64,000 bases of DNA. It comes from Xanthobacteraceae bacterium. GTDB lineage: Bacteria; Pseudomonadota; Alphaproteobacteria; Rhizobiales; Xanthobacteraceae. The notes below the pieces were generated by a model. It ran no database searches, was not told the origin of the DNA, and saw nothing but the letters and a program-made list of their open reading frames with translations. The position numbers and the translations under genes are program-made. Shown here piece by piece: positions 35,858 through 45,613 of the stretch. Within the stretch, counting starts at the first letter, position 1, and every line of letters starts with the position of its first letter. The stretch spans positions 124,001 to 188,000 of the forward strand of contig JALHMF010000003.1 in the NCBI GenBank assembly GCA_022844205.1, in the 5' to 3' direction.

Positions 35858-37132
35858 ATGATCGACGAGACCGCGTTACTTCCGGCGAACACTCCCGGTC
35901 ATGCGTTGAAGCCGGCGGCGACCCCCCGCCTGTCTTTTGCGAGCACTTCGGTTGCCGGGCTCTGGGTGGAAATTTTCGACAACCTGCTATCGGCTGAACC
36001 ATTGTGGAGATCGTTCGAGACGGAAGCCGACTGTACCGTGTTCCAGCGTTTCGACTACCTTGCGGCATGGCAAAGGCACATCGGTGCGCGCCACCAAATA
36101 TTGCCGCTGATCGTCGTATGGCGCGGCTTTGGCGAGGAAGTTCTCTGCATCGCGCCATTCGCGCTGAATATCGCCGGCAACCCAAAAAAGCTGAGCTGGC
36201 TCGGCCAGCAGAATTCGGATTATTGCGGCCCTCTGCTTGCCCCCGGCCTCGAAAGCCGGATCGGCGCGGAGGATTTCAGGGCCGTCTGGAGCGAATTCTG
36301 CAATGCCATCCAAAACGAGCCATCACTCCGGTTCGATCTTGCCGATCTGCGGAAAATGCCGGAACGGATTGGAGCGCAAAAAAATCCTTTTGTGCATCTT
36401 CCTGTGCTGCCGAATCCGAGCAACGCCCACCTGACGAAATTGCGGGGCAACTGGGAGACGTTCTATTCGGAAAAGCGCTCTTCCTCGACCCGCCGCCGCG
36501 ATCGGACAAAACGGAGGAAGCTCGGTGATATGGGCGAAGTCCGCATGCTTACAGCGGAGGGTCCGGATGAGATCGCGAAAACTTTCGCAAAACTGGTCGA
36601 GCAGAAATCAGCCGCTTTCGTTCGTATGGGTGTGGCCAACCTCTTCGCCGAGCCGGGCGTGCGGGATTTCTATTTCGATCTCGCAACGGGCCCGCTGACT
36701 AACTCGTTTGTCCATGTCAGCAAACTGATGGTCGGCGATTGCCAGGCCTCGATCAATCTCGGCTTTGAACATCGCGGGCGCTATTATTACGTGCTGGCAA
36801 GCTATGATGCGGGCGAAGTTTCCCGCTTCGGCCCCGGAGCCGCGCATCTGCGAGACTTGATGCAGCGCGCAATCGAGCGCAATCTGCGCGAGTTCGATTT
36901 CACGATCGGCGACGAACGCTATAAATCCGAATGGTCCGATACCGAGACGCGGCTGTTCGATCACATCGCCGCCCGCACCTGGCGCGGTCAGCCTGCGGCC
37001 CTTGCCGAATTGTTCAAGAAACGTGTCCGGCGGACCATCAAGCAAAACGCATGGTTGTGGTCGCTGGCGCTAAGGGTCAGGGCATTGCCCGGACGAGCAA
37101 AGCCGGCTACCAGCGCAGATGATGACAAGTAG
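35858..37132 (+). CDS. FemAB/GNAT-type acetyltransferase (BcsL/CelD-like) of the polysaccharide locus
   Basis: 424 residues. The segments VFQRFDYLAAWQRHIG, PFALNIAGNPKKLSWLGQQNSDYCGPL and YSEKRSSSTRRRDRTKRRKLG followed by INLGFEHRGRYYYVLASYD and FDFTIGDERYKSEW match the Acetyltransf_6 (CelD/BcsL-like) group found in cellulose and exopolysaccharide clusters. Predicted to transfer an acyl group to a cell-surface sugar or its precursor; the acceptor is unknown. It is the first plus-strand gene of the locus, divergent from the Wzc-like gene (200 nt between them, where both promoters should lie). Confidence 0.82.
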   Translation: MIDETALLPANTPGHALKPAATPRLSFASTSVAGLWVEIFDNLLSAEPLWRSFETEADCTVFQRFDYLAAWQRHIGARHQILPLIVVWRGFGEEVLCIAPFALNIAGNPKKLSWLGQQNSDYCGPLLAPGLESRIGAEDFRAVWSEFCNAIQNEPSLRFDLADLRKMPERIGAQKNPFVHLPVLPNPSNAHLTKLRGNWETFYSEKRSSSTRRRDRTKRRKLGDMGEVRMLTAEGPDEIAKTFAKLVEQKSAAFVRMGVANLFAEPGVRDFYFDLATGPLTNSFVHVSKLMVGDCQASINLGFEHRGRYYYVLASYDAGEVSRFGPGAAHLRDLMQRAIERNLREFDFTIGDERYKSEWSDTETRLFDHIAARTWRGQPAALAELFKKRVRRTIKQNAWLWSLALRVRALPGRAKPATSADDDK

Positions 37133-37231
37133 CTGATAATATTAGTTTTTTCAGGCTTTAGTTCAGCTGTGAGAATTCATTAACCATACGGACGGTAAGA
37201 ATTCGGAAACGAATCCGGATCCGGCGCCGCC

Positions 37232-37786
37232 ATGTACGCCCGTTTGCTGCTTATCGCCGCCTTTGCCGTGACGCTGTCCGCGTGTGTCACGACCTCGCGC
37301 GTGGCGGCCGTCGATCCCGCATTTGAGACCCCCTATGTGCTCGATGCCGGCGACAAACTGCGCGTTGTCGTATTCGGACAGGATGGTCTTTCGAATTCCT
37401 ATGCCGTCGATGGTTCCGGCAAGATTGCCATGCCGCTGATCGGAGCCGTAGAGGCGCGCGGCAAGACGACCGGCGAACTCGGCAATTCCATCGCGGCACG
37501 GCTGCGCTCGGGCTTCGTGCGGGAGCCGCATGTCGCGGTCGAGGTCGAGAATTTCCGGCCGTTCTTCATACTGGGTGAAGTAACCACCTCCGGGCAATAT
37601 GCCTATGTGAACGGCATGACGGTGGAGACCGCGGTCGCCATTGCAGGCGGTTTCGGCCCGCGGGCGCTCCGCACCGGCGCCAAAGTCGCGCGCATCGTCA
37701 ACGGCCAGACCGTGCATGCGCGTGTGCCTGTCTCCTATCCGATCCGTCCCGGCGACACGATCACGATCGAAGAGCGCTGGTTCTAG
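37232..37786 (+). CDS. Wza/ExoF-like polysaccharide export lipoprotein
   Basis: 184 residues with a lipoprotein signal peptide (lipobox LSAC, Cys about residue 18). A Poly_export domain (YVLDAGDKLRVVVFGQDGLSNSYAVDGSGKIAMPLIGAVEARGKT; quoted in part: DAGDKLRVVVFGQ) is followed by one SLBB-like domain (FILGEVTTSGQYAYVNGMTVETAVAIAGG, quoted in part). It is short compared with Wza (about 360), as in the GumB/ExoF class, and would form the outer-membrane export port with the Wzc-like protein. Ends 5 nt before the next glycosyltransferase gene. Confidence 0.92.
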   Translation: MYARLLLIAAFAVTLSACVTTSRVAAVDPAFETPYVLDAGDKLRVVVFGQDGLSNSYAVDGSGKIAMPLIGAVEARGKTTGELGNSIAARLRSGFVREPHVAVEVENFRPFFILGEVTTSGQYAYVNGMTVETAVAIAGGFGPRALRTGAKVARIVNGQTVHARVPVSYPIRPGDTITIEERWF

Positions 37787-37791
37787 CAAGA

Positions 37792-38907
37792 ATGGCCGAC
37801 GCATTGCGCATCCTGCACGTCCTCCGCGCTCCGGTGGGAGGACTGTTCCGCCATGTCAGCGATCTTGCTTCGGCACAGGCGGAACGCGGCCACGCCGTCG
37901 GCATCCTTGCGGACTCGACAACGGGCGGAGATCCGGCCGCCGCACGCCTTGCGGCGCTGGAGCCAAAACTTTCGCTCGGCTTATCGCGGATACCCATGAG
38001 CCGCGATATTGGGATCAGCGACCGGAAGGCCATCCTGCATGTCCACGCACGCGCTTCCGAAACAAAGGCGGATGTTCTGCACGGTCATGGCGCAAAGGGT
38101 GGCGCCTATGTCCGCCTTTCCGGAAGCAAAGCATTGAAAGTTTACACGCCGCACGGCGGCAGCCTGCATTACTCCGCGCTTTCTCCGGTCGGCTTTGCAT
38201 ATCTCGCCAGCGAACGTCTGATGAAAGCGCGGACCGATCTTTTCCTGTTCGAGAGCGAATACGCGCTTAGAACCTTCACCGAAAAACTCGGCAAGCCCGC
38301 GTTTGCCAAAGTCGTCCATAACGGAATCCGCGCCGACGAGCTGGAGAAAATCGAAACGGAAGAGGACGCGGTCGATTTCATCTATCTCGGCGAATTACGA
38401 ACGCTGAAAGGACCGGACGTCTTTATCGAAGCACTCAATATCCTTGCCAAGGGCGGCTGGAACGGATCGGCGCAACTGTATGGCGATGGACCGGATCGCG
38501 ATGAACTCATTGCGCAGGTGAACGCTTCCGGCCTGACCCACCAAATCAATTTCCCCGGCCCGGCACCGGCCCGCGCGGCGTTCGCTACCGGACAAATTCT
38601 GGTTCTGCCGTCCCGCGCCGAATCCCTGCCCTATGTCGCGCTGGAAGCAGCCGGCGCCCAAGTTCCCCTGATCGCAACCGACGTGGGAGGCTTGCCGGAA
38701 ATATTCGGCCCGGATTCCGCGCGCCTTGTGAAACCGGGTGATCCCGCTGCCCTTGCGGAGACGATGTCGAGACTGCGCAACGAACCGGACGATGCGCTTG
38801 TGCAGCGCCTGCATCAGCGCGTGCGTGAGCGCTTCAGCGTCGAAGCCATGACGAATGGCGTGCTCGCAGCCTATGCCGAGGCCGCAGCAAACAAGCGAAA
38901 AAACTAG
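37792..38907 (+). CDS. Glycosyltransferase family 4 (GT-B fold)
   Basis: 371 residues. N-terminal Rossmann half with RILHVLRAPVGGLFRHVSDLA and VLHGHGAKGGAYVR; C-terminal half with VDFIYLGELRTLKGPDVFIEAL and the GT4 E-x7-E motif in SRAESLPYVALEAAGAQVPLIATDVGG (quoted in part: ESLPYVALEA), binding the sugar nucleotide. Adds a sugar to the lipid-linked repeat unit on the cytoplasmic face; donor and acceptor unknown. Part of the plus-strand exopolysaccharide operon, 5 nt after the export gene. Confidence 0.92.
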   Translation: MADALRILHVLRAPVGGLFRHVSDLASAQAERGHAVGILADSTTGGDPAAARLAALEPKLSLGLSRIPMSRDIGISDRKAILHVHARASETKADVLHGHGAKGGAYVRLSGSKALKVYTPHGGSLHYSALSPVGFAYLASERLMKARTDLFLFESEYALRTFTEKLGKPAFAKVVHNGIRADELEKIETEEDAVDFIYLGELRTLKGPDVFIEALNILAKGGWNGSAQLYGDGPDRDELIAQVNASGLTHQINFPGPAPARAAFATGQILVLPSRAESLPYVALEAAGAQVPLIATDVGGLPEIFGPDSARLVKPGDPAALAETMSRLRNEPDDALVQRLHQRVRERFSVEAMTNGVLAAYAEAAANKRKN

Positions 38908-39009
38908 TTTTTACAAAGATTTGTCTGTTAAGCCTTCAAACAGAATTCCCCGTTAATTTGAACTGCCTCGCCACATCCATGTGGCGGATGAATTCGTGCA
39001 GGTATTCCG

Positions 39010-40533
39010 ATGGCTCAGTTCAGTGCGCGCGACCTCAGCAAGCAGGTGCAGTCCAGTCCTTCGCGCTCTGAAGCAGCGCGCGAACTGAGCCCGATTGCAA
39101 AGCTGATCGCGGCGCAGCCCGTGCCCGCATCCATCTCTCAGGTGGTGCTTGCGGGCATGCTGCGGCTTGCGGAATTTCTGTCGATCGCGGCACTCGGTCT
39201 CGCAATCTATCTCGTCTACGTGCGCGATACAGGCGAGCTATTCGAATACCTGGTCGCCATCGGAGGACTGTCGCTTGCCGCCGTGCTTACATTTCAGTGG
39301 CTCGAACTCTACGACATCGCCGCTTTGCGCACGCGCGTTTCGCAACTGAGCCGTATTTCAGTGGCGTGGACCGGCGTATTTCTGGCGGCCTTCGCGGTAT
39401 CGTTCTTCGCGAAGCTTGACGGATCGTTCTCGCGCTTTTGGGCCGCATCCTGGTTTTCGTTCGGCTTATTCATGCTTTACTTCGGCCGGCTCATTGTTTC
39501 GTCGCTGGTACGGAAATGGACGCGTGAAGGCAGACTCATCCGCCGCACGGTCGTGGTCGGAGGCGGACATGCCGGCGAAGCGCTGATCGATGCGCTCAAT
39601 GCGCAGACCGATTCCGATCTGCAGATTTGCGGCTTCTTCGACGATCGCTCCGACGATCGCTCCCAGCCCGAGCTCGCGGGCGTGCCGAAGCTCGGCAATG
39701 TGGATGACCTTGTGGAATTTGCGCGCCGGACAAGACTGGACCTCCTCCTTGTTTCGCTGCCGATCACCGCCGAGGAACGCGTTCTCCAGATGGTGCGAAA
39801 GCTCTGGGTGCTGCCGGTCGATCTGCGCTTAGCGGCTCATATGAGCCGGCTGCGCTTCCGCCCGCGCGCCTACAGCTATATCGGCAACGTACCGGTACTC
39901 GACGTGTTCGACCGCCCGCTCGCCGACTGGAACGTTGTGCTGAAGGCAATGTTCGACCGGTTGCTCGGCACCCTCATGCTGATTGCTTTTGCGCCGGTGA
40001 TGGCGCTCGTGGCACTGGCCATCAAACTCGACAGCCGCGGGCCGGTGTTCTTCAAGCAGAAGCGCTACGGCTTCAACAACGAACTGATCGAGGTCTACAA
40101 GTTCCGCTCGATGTATGTGGACAAGACCGACGCCCATGCGGCGAAGCTCGTCACCAAGAACGATCCGCGCGTGACCCGCGTCGGGCGCATCATCCGCAAG
40201 ACCAGCCTCGACGAGCTGCCGCAGCTCGTCAATGTCGCCATCAAAGGTAATCTGTCGCTGGTCGGGCCGCGCCCGCACGCATTGCAGGCCAAGGCCGCGA
40301 ACCGCCTCTATGACGAAGTCGTGGACGGCTATTTCGCGCGTCATCGCGTGAAGCCCGGTATCACGGGCTGGGCGCAGGTCAATGGCTGGCGCGGCGAGAC
40401 CGACACGCCGGAAAAGATTCAGCGCCGCGTGGAACACGATCTCTACTACATCGAGAACTGGTCGGTCCTGTTCGACCTCTACATTCTCGCCAAGACCCCA
40501 TTCGCCCTCCTGAAGAGCGAGAGCGCGTTTTGA
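39010..40533 (+). CDS. Undecaprenyl-phosphate sugar phosphotransferase (WcaJ-like initiating transferase)
   Basis: 507 residues. Four N-terminal membrane helices (about 43-160), a CoA-binding-like Rossmann region ([19 protein letters not shown]), a fifth hydrophobic segment near 318-340, and the C-terminal bacterial sugar transferase domain with [32 protein letters not shown] and [16 protein letters not shown]. Such enzymes transfer a hexose-1-phosphate (often glucose) to undecaprenyl phosphate and start repeat-unit synthesis. The following gene overlaps its stop by 4 nt. Confidence 0.94.
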   Translation: MAQFSARDLSKQVQSSPSRSEAARELSPIAKLIAAQPVPASISQVVLAGMLRLAEFLSIAALGLAIYLVYVRDTGELFEYLVAIGGLSLAAVLTFQWLELYDIAALRTRVSQLSRISVAWTGVFLAAFAVSFFAKLDGSFSRFWAASWFSFGLFMLYFGRLIVSSLVRKWTREGRLIRRTVVVGGGHAGEALIDALNAQTDSDLQICGFFDDRSDDRSQPELAGVPKLGNVDDLVEFARRTRLDLLLVSLPITAEERVLQMVRKLWVLPVDLRLAAHMSRLRFRPRAYSYIGNVPVLDVFDRPLADWNVVLKAMFDRLLGTLMLIAFAPVMALVALAIKLDSRGPVFFKQKRYGFNNELIEVYKFRSMYVDKTDAHAAKLVTKNDPRVTRVGRIIRKTSLDELPQLVNVAIKGNLSLVGPRPHALQAKAANRLYDEVVDGYFARHRVKPGITGWAQVNGWRGETDTPEKIQRRVEHDLYYIENWSVLFDLYILAKTPFALLKSESAF

Positions 40534-41747
40534 ACTACGCGGCCGGTTATGCAGGGTCCGTCCAGCGCCCGCCGCGGACCCGCAGCGCACTGGCCCGCGC
40601 GATCAATGGCCTGTTGTTTCTCGCCCTCGCCGTCAGCGCGGTTGTCTTCGTAGAACCGGCGCCTTACGAGGCGTTTTTCGCGCTACTTACTGTGGTCTGC
40701 CTGCTTTCCAGCCTGCGTCTGGATGGCAAGGTAGCACCGCTGATCGCTTTGCTGCTGATCTGGAACGTCAGCGGCCTCGTGGCGCTACTCCCGGTCATGC
40801 ACGACTTCAAGGCGGTGACCTTTATGGTCACCTCGTTCTACCTGGCGCTCACGGCCGTGCTGTTCGCGTTTCTGGTGGCCGACGATCCTCGCCGGCTGAA
40901 CATCATCCGGACCGGCTATATCTTCGCCGCGGTCGGTGCGGCGCTCTATGGCCTTGCAGTCTATCTCCACATCCTGCCGGGCTTTGAAGAAACGGGCGGT
41001 CGAATCCAGAGCACCTTCAAGGATCCAAACGTGTTCGGTCCCTTTCTCATCCTACCGATCCTGTTCCTGATCGACCGGCTTTTGCGCGTTGGCTTTTCGC
41101 TGCGCGTCGCCGTTCCGATGTTTATCCTGATGGCGGCCCTTTTCCTCAGCTTCTCACGCGGTGCCTGGGGCCACTTCCTGTTTTCCACCACACTTATGTT
41201 AGTGTTGATGTTCCTCACCAGCGAAAGCGCCAATTTCCGCGTCCGGCTGATCGGCTATTCCGTGATTGCGATCGCAGGCGCGGTCATGCTGCTTGCGCTA
41301 CTGCTTTCGTTCGACGCGGTGGGCGCCATGTTCATGGAACGCGCCAACCTTCTGAACGAGTACGACGCCGGCCAGGGTGGCCGCTTCGGCCGGCAACTCG
41401 AAGGGCTGGGGCCACTCTTGGAGGCGCCGTTCGGCTTTGGTCCGATGCAATTTGCCAAGCTGCTCGGCCAAGACCCACACAACGTCTATATCAACGCCTT
41501 TGCGTCATACGGCTGGATTGGCGGCATCACCTATGTGACGATGGTCCTCGCGACGCTCGTCTTCGCGTTTCGAGCCGTATTCGTTCGCACGCCGTGGCAG
41601 CCCTATCTAATTTTGGCGCTTTCGACCTTCACCGGCACGGTGCTGGAAGGCTTCATCATCGATACCGACCACTGGCGGCATTACTACCTCATGCTCGGCA
41701 TCATCTGGGGAATGATTGTCCTGACCGCGCGCTGGCGCGCCGCCTGA
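40530..41747 (+). CDS. O-antigen ligase/Wzy-like membrane polymerase
   Basis: 405 residues with about ten hydrophobic helices. The large periplasmic loop between late helices contains GQGGRFGRQLEGLGPLLEAPFGFGP and DPHNVYINAFASYGWIGG, typical of the Wzy_C (O-antigen ligase/polymerase) superfamily, where an Arg and the HN pair are functionally important. Likely joins repeat units outside the inner membrane. The start is TTG at 40530, overlapping the preceding stop (TTGA), with GAGCGAGAG upstream; no nearby in-frame ATG exists. Confidence 0.85.
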   Translation: MNYAAGYAGSVQRPPRTRSALARAINGLLFLALAVSAVVFVEPAPYEAFFALLTVVCLLSSLRLDGKVAPLIALLLIWNVSGLVALLPVMHDFKAVTFMVTSFYLALTAVLFAFLVADDPRRLNIIRTGYIFAAVGAALYGLAVYLHILPGFEETGGRIQSTFKDPNVFGPFLILPILFLIDRLLRVGFSLRVAVPMFILMAALFLSFSRGAWGHFLFSTTLMLVLMFLTSESANFRVRLIGYSVIAIAGAVMLLALLLSFDAVGAMFMERANLLNEYDAGQGGRFGRQLEGLGPLLEAPFGFGPMQFAKLLGQDPHNVYINAFASYGWIGGITYVTMVLATLVFAFRAVFVRTPWQPYLILALSTFTGTVLEGFIIDTDHWRHYYLMLGIIWGMIVLTARWRAA

Positions 41748-41748
41748 G

Positions 41749-43494
41749 TTACCGGCTTCCCGCGGCGGCGGTCGTAACCCCGGAAGACGAACGCTCAGCC
41801 TCGGGCTCCAGATAGGAGCGGCCGAGGTCGATCGCATTCCAGCGCACATGGGACGAAAAGAGGCCGAGCACATCGCCGGAGGTGAATGCCGGCGGCTGGT
41901 TGCTGGGCTCGAACAGGGACGGGCCGTAAGACGCCGCGATGTCATTTTTCGCGTAGCCCATAAGCTGCAAAACCGTCGGCATGATCGTGAAATGGCTGCC
42001 ATGGCCCTTGCTGGCGCTGCTGGCAGCGGCAAGGTGGACCTGAAGCCCATATGGCGCGATCACGAACAACGGCACCAGCGCCTGGCGCGGATCGGGGTTC
42101 TGGATCGTGCACTGGGTGAACAAGGCGCTCGCAAAAAGCTGCCCGTGGTCGGATGTGTAGATAACAACCGTGTCCCTTAGGTCGGCTTCCTCGAACAGGC
42201 GGCCAAGAATGCGATCCACCGACCAGCGGATGACGTTCCGATAGGCGTTCACCCGGCTGGCCGTGATTTCGTCCGGCGTCCGCGCCGTGGCCGGCTGGAA
42301 CACTCCGGCGTCCGCGGGATAACCTTTTTCGTAGGGAAAATGCGCGCCGTTCTTGTTGGCATAGATGAACACCGGTTGATCGCTTTTCAGTTCCTCCAGG
42401 ATTACATCCAGAAGCGCGTCGTCTAGCGCGTGCGCAGGCATGGCTTCGTCGAGCGCATTGAAGCCGTCGATCTGTGCCATTTCTTCAGGCGTCATGAAGT
42501 TTTGCAGCTTGCCGGGATAACCCGCCATGCGCCGGATGAAAGCGGCCTGTGCATCAATAAAAACAGTGCGATAGCCCGCTTTCTTCGCGTACTGCCACAC
42601 CGTGGGATTGTTCAGAATTTTGCGGCCGAGATCGTCGCGCGACGCCATGAAGCGCAAGATCGCGTTGGAGTAATGGCTGCAATTTCCGCCGGACGCCGCC
42701 GGCCCAAAATCGACGATGCGGTCCTTGCGGCCGGCGAGATTGGGCGTGAAAGGATTGCCGGGGCGCCAATCGATATAGTCCGCGCGCACGCTCTCATCGA
42801 CCAGCAGAATCACGCGGCGGATTTTTGGGATTTCGCGCGTGCCCTCGCCGGGCATCCACTCGACCGCGCGCCGTTGCGGCATCGAATTCGACGCGATCTT
42901 GACGCCTGAAAGCATACTGATGGAATACGGCGCGAATTGCGCGGTCAGGCCGCGCGAACCGCCGCCCTCCTTCGCGTACATAATGCCGGAAAACAACAGC
43001 ACCGGCACAATCGGCACAAGTGCGAGCATCCGGATGTATTTTTCCGCCCTCGCGAAGCGCATGGGCGGCAACGTAAACAGCACAAACCCCGCAACAAGTG
43101 TCAGCGCGAACGCGGTGACGTGCTGGTTGTAGAATTCGAACGCCCTGCCGGCCTCATGCCGGGCGTTCCACAGCGACACGGCATCGAAGATGCTTAGCTG
43201 GCTGCCGCTCGCGCGATAGAATGCATAGCCGGCTGCTCCGCCCAGAGCGATGACAAGTGCCCAGGCTGCGCGCACCCAGAATGACGGCTGGAAGGCCGCG
43301 ACGATGATTGCCACAACGGCAACCGCCCACACCGCGAGGAATGCGCTAAGCGTTGCCCAGCGGCCGGATTCGATCAGCAGCGTTACATGGTCGATCGCGC
43401 CGATATTCGTGAGTGCCACGAGCGCGAAAATTCCAAGCAGTCTGAGCGAGGCAAACAGATAACCGCCGCCGAACCGTTGCATGCCCCCGCTCAT
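41749..43494 (-). CDS. Membrane sulfatase / phosphoethanolamine-transferase-like hydrolase
   Basis: 581 residues. Five hydrophobic helices in the first 190 residues, then a periplasmic alkaline-phosphatase-superfamily domain. Metal ligands of the family are visible in ILLVDESVRADYIDW and VIYTSDHGQLFA, with the nucleophile region probably SGGNCSHYSNA, and HFTIMPTVLQLMGY near the C-terminus. Domain order resembles EptA/OpgE/LtaS-type enzymes that move phosphoethanolamine or phosphoglycerol onto glycans or lipid A, but the nucleophile region differs from the classic Thr motif, so the group transferred is unknown. Convergent with the polymerase gene (2 nt between stops), followed by a GT2 gene upstream on the same strand. 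Confidence 0.85.
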   Translation of the reverse strand: MSGGMQRFGGGYLFASLRLLGIFALVALTNIGAIDHVTLLIESGRWATLSAFLAVWAVAVVAIIVAAFQPSFWVRAAWALVIALGGAAGYAFYRASGSQLSIFDAVSLWNARHEAGRAFEFYNQHVTAFALTLVAGFVLFTLPPMRFARAEKYIRMLALVPIVPVLLFSGIMYAKEGGGSRGLTAQFAPYSISMLSGVKIASNSMPQRRAVEWMPGEGTREIPKIRRVILLVDESVRADYIDWRPGNPFTPNLAGRKDRIVDFGPAASGGNCSHYSNAILRFMASRDDLGRKILNNPTVWQYAKKAGYRTVFIDAQAAFIRRMAGYPGKLQNFMTPEEMAQIDGFNALDEAMPAHALDDALLDVILEELKSDQPVFIYANKNGAHFPYEKGYPADAGVFQPATARTPDEITASRVNAYRNVIRWSVDRILGRLFEEADLRDTVVIYTSDHGQLFASALFTQCTIQNPDPRQALVPLFVIAPYGLQVHLAAASSASKGHGSHFTIMPTVLQLMGYAKNDIAASYGPSLFEPSNQPPAFTSGDVLGLFSSHVRWNAIDLGRSYLEPEAERSSSGVTTAAAGSR

Positions 43495-43521
43495 CGCTTT
43501 CTCCTCGGCTAAATTCCGAAA

Positions 43522-44385
43522 TCAGGCGGCCCGCGCAGCGGCGTCTGCGTGACGCTTCCGGTTCTCAAGTTTTCGTTTGCGCATCCAGTGCACACCCGCG
43601 CCGAACCACGCGGACGGCAGGATGGACGCGGCAGCAAACAGCGCCAGCGTATAGACGAGGCCAAGCCTCGTGCCTCCCTCGCGCCAGAGCTTGTATAGCG
43701 AGGACGGGCGGAAAAGCTCCGGGTGTTTCCGGCGAATTGCCTGCCACAATGCAGCATGCTTGCGGGAAGATTTGCTCATGAGCATGCCTGAGCCGCTCAC
43801 AGCGTAATTCAGCAGGGGTTTTGGAATATTGATCCCGCGATAGCCGAACTTTCCGACGCGGATATTGAACTCCCAATCCTCATAGCCGTCGCGCATCGCC
43901 TCGTCATAGCCGCCGACGGCCCGCCAGACTTCTTTTCGCATCAGCAGACAGTAGGACATTCTGTTCACGAAAAGCTGGTCGTAGCGGTTGAAGTGGTGTT
44001 CCGAAATGCCGTTGACATCTCCGACCAGCCACTCGTCGGTGTAGACGAAACCAACATCGGCCGGCGCAGCGATCAGGGCCGGTACGGTTTCAGCGAGATG
44101 GTTCGGCTCAAGCGTGTCGTCGCAATCCAGCGGAAGGATGAAATCACTATTCGCGGCGGCGAAGCCCGTATTGCGGGCAGCCGACAAGCCCTTGTTGACC
44201 TGCCGGATGACACGGATGCCGGACGGCAATGCAGCGAGTTTTTCAATCGTCGCGGCTTCGGTGGAGCCGTCATCGACAATCACCACTTCAAAATCGCGAT
44301 ACGTCTGCGCGTGGATGCTCGCGAGCAGCGCATCCAGGAATTTCCCGCCGTTGAAGCAAGGGACCACGATGGTGACGGCAGGCAT
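43522..44385 (-). CDS. Glycosyltransferase family 2 (GT-A fold)
   Basis: 287 residues. N-terminal GT2 domain: VTIVVPCFNGGKFLDALLASI, VVIVDDGSTEAAT and LPLDCDDTLEPNHLAET supply the nucleotide and metal DxD positions; the acceptor region has YDEAMRDGYEDWEFNIRVGKFG with the catalytic ED. A hydrophobic C-terminal segment (LGLVYTLALFAAASILPSAWF) may anchor it. Transcribed toward the sulfatase-like gene (27 nt), forming a two-gene minus-strand unit at the end of the locus. Confidence 0.92.
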   Translation of the reverse strand: MPAVTIVVPCFNGGKFLDALLASIHAQTYRDFEVVIVDDGSTEAATIEKLAALPSGIRVIRQVNKGLSAARNTGFAAANSDFILPLDCDDTLEPNHLAETVPALIAAPADVGFVYTDEWLVGDVNGISEHHFNRYDQLFVNRMSYCLLMRKEVWRAVGGYDEAMRDGYEDWEFNIRVGKFGYRGINIPKPLLNYAVSGSGMLMSKSSRKHAALWQAIRRKHPELFRPSSLYKLWREGGTRLGLVYTLALFAAASILPSAWFGAGVHWMRKRKLENRKRHADAAARAA

Positions 44386-44501
44386 GAAGTCGATCCTGGG
44401 GGCAGTCCTGAAGGTAAGCGGCTCCGAGTGAACGCCTTGTTCGTTAAGGCCACGTTAGCGAATTACACCCGCACAAAGAGCCTGCCCGATCCGCAATAGA
44501 G

Positions 44502-44530
44502 TTGCCTGCACAGGGGCCAGAAACTATAGT
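44502..44530 (+). promoter_or_regulatory. Sigma-70-type promoter for tRNA-Pro
   Basis: TTGCCT (44502-44507), 17-nt spacer, TATAGT (44525-44530); tRNA starts 17 nt later. Confidence 0.7.
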
Positions 44531-44547
44531 CCGCGCGCCGGCCCGGT

Positions 44548-44625
44548 CGGAGCGTGGCGCAGCCCGGTTAGCGCACTAGTCTGGGGGACTAGGGGTCGTG
44601 GGTTCGAATCCCGCCGCTCCGACCA
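44548..44625 (+). tRNA. tRNA-Pro (GGG)
   Basis: 78 nt, starts CGGAGCGTGGCGCAGCCC; anticodon stem CTAGT/ACTAG around CTGGGGG gives GGG. T arm GTGGGTTCGAATCCCGC, acceptor CGGAGCG/CGCTCCG and encoded CCA are all present. Convergent with livM. Confidence 0.96.
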
Positions 44626-44643
44626 GCCGCCTTTTTCTGAAAA

Positions 44644-45612
44644 TCACAGCCTGATCTTCAGCGCATTGGCGATTTCGCCGATGATGCCGCGGCGGAACAG
44701 GAGCACGCAGAACACGAAAATCACACCCTGGATCACGGTCACCCACTGGCCGAAGCCAGCGAAATAGTTTTGCATCGCGATGATCGAGAACGCTCCCAGG
44801 ACCGGACCGAAGATCGTGCCGAGACCGCCAAGCAGCGTCATCAGCACCACCTCGCCCGACATCGTCCAGTGCACGTCGGTGAGCGAAGCAAGCTGGAACA
44901 CGATGGCCTTGGTGGCGCCGGCAAGGCCCGCGAGGGTCGCCGAGAGGACGAAGGCGACGAGCTTGTAGCGTTCGGTCTTGTAGCCGAGCGAGATCGCCCT
45001 CGCTTCGTTCTCGCGGATCGCCTTCAACACCTCGCCGAACGGCGAATTGATGATGCGGTAAATCAGCAGGAAGCCGAGCAGGAAAACGCTGAGCACGAAG
45101 AAATACATATTCGTCTGGTCGGCGAGATTGATCAGGCCGAACAATTTTCCGCGCGGCACTGCCTGAATGCCGTCTTCGCCGCCGGTGAATGGCGCCTGCA
45201 CAGCGAAGAAATACATCATCTGCGCGAGCGCCAGCGTGATCATCGCGAAGTAAATGCCCTGCCGCCGGATCGCGAGCGCGCCTGCGATGATGCCGAGACC
45301 GCCCGCCGTCGCAGCACCGGCCAGGATCGCGAGTTCGGGCGGAAGCCCCCAGCTTTTCGCCGCATAGGCGCTGACGTAACTCGCCCAGCCGAAATAGAGC
45401 GCATGCCCGAAGGATAGCAGCCCGACATACCCGATCAGCAGGTTGAACGCGCACGCGAACAGCGCGAAGCACAGCGCCTTCATCAGAAATATCGGATAGA
45501 TGAAGTTTGGCGCGATCACGAAGAAGGCGACCATGATCGCGAACGCAATCAGTTCGCTTTTGCTGCGTCCGCCCTGCACGGGAGCGGTGATCGAAGGTGC
45601 TGCGGCTGCCAT
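44644..45612 (-). CDS. livM: Branched-chain amino acid type ABC transporter, permease LivM
   Basis: 322 residues, about nine membrane helices. Family signatures: NLLIGYVGLLSFGHALYFGWASY and the EAA-like loop NSPFGEVLKAIRENEARAISLGY. ATG 45612 lies 1 nt after the livH stop; a TTG at 45630 inside livH is rejected. Last gene of the five-gene transporter unit, convergent with tRNA-Pro. Confidence 0.95.
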   Translation of the reverse strand: MAAAAPSITAPVQGGRSKSELIAFAIMVAFFVIAPNFIYPIFLMKALCFALFACAFNLLIGYVGLLSFGHALYFGWASYVSAYAAKSWGLPPELAILAGAATAGGLGIIAGALAIRRQGIYFAMITLALAQMMYFFAVQAPFTGGEDGIQAVPRGKLFGLINLADQTNMYFFVLSVFLLGFLLIYRIINSPFGEVLKAIRENEARAISLGYKTERYKLVAFVLSATLAGLAGATKAIVFQLASLTDVHWTMSGEVVLMTLLGGLGTIFGPVLGAFSIIAMQNYFAGFGQWVTVIQGVIFVFCVLLFRRGIIGEIANALKIRL

Positions 45613-45613
45613 G

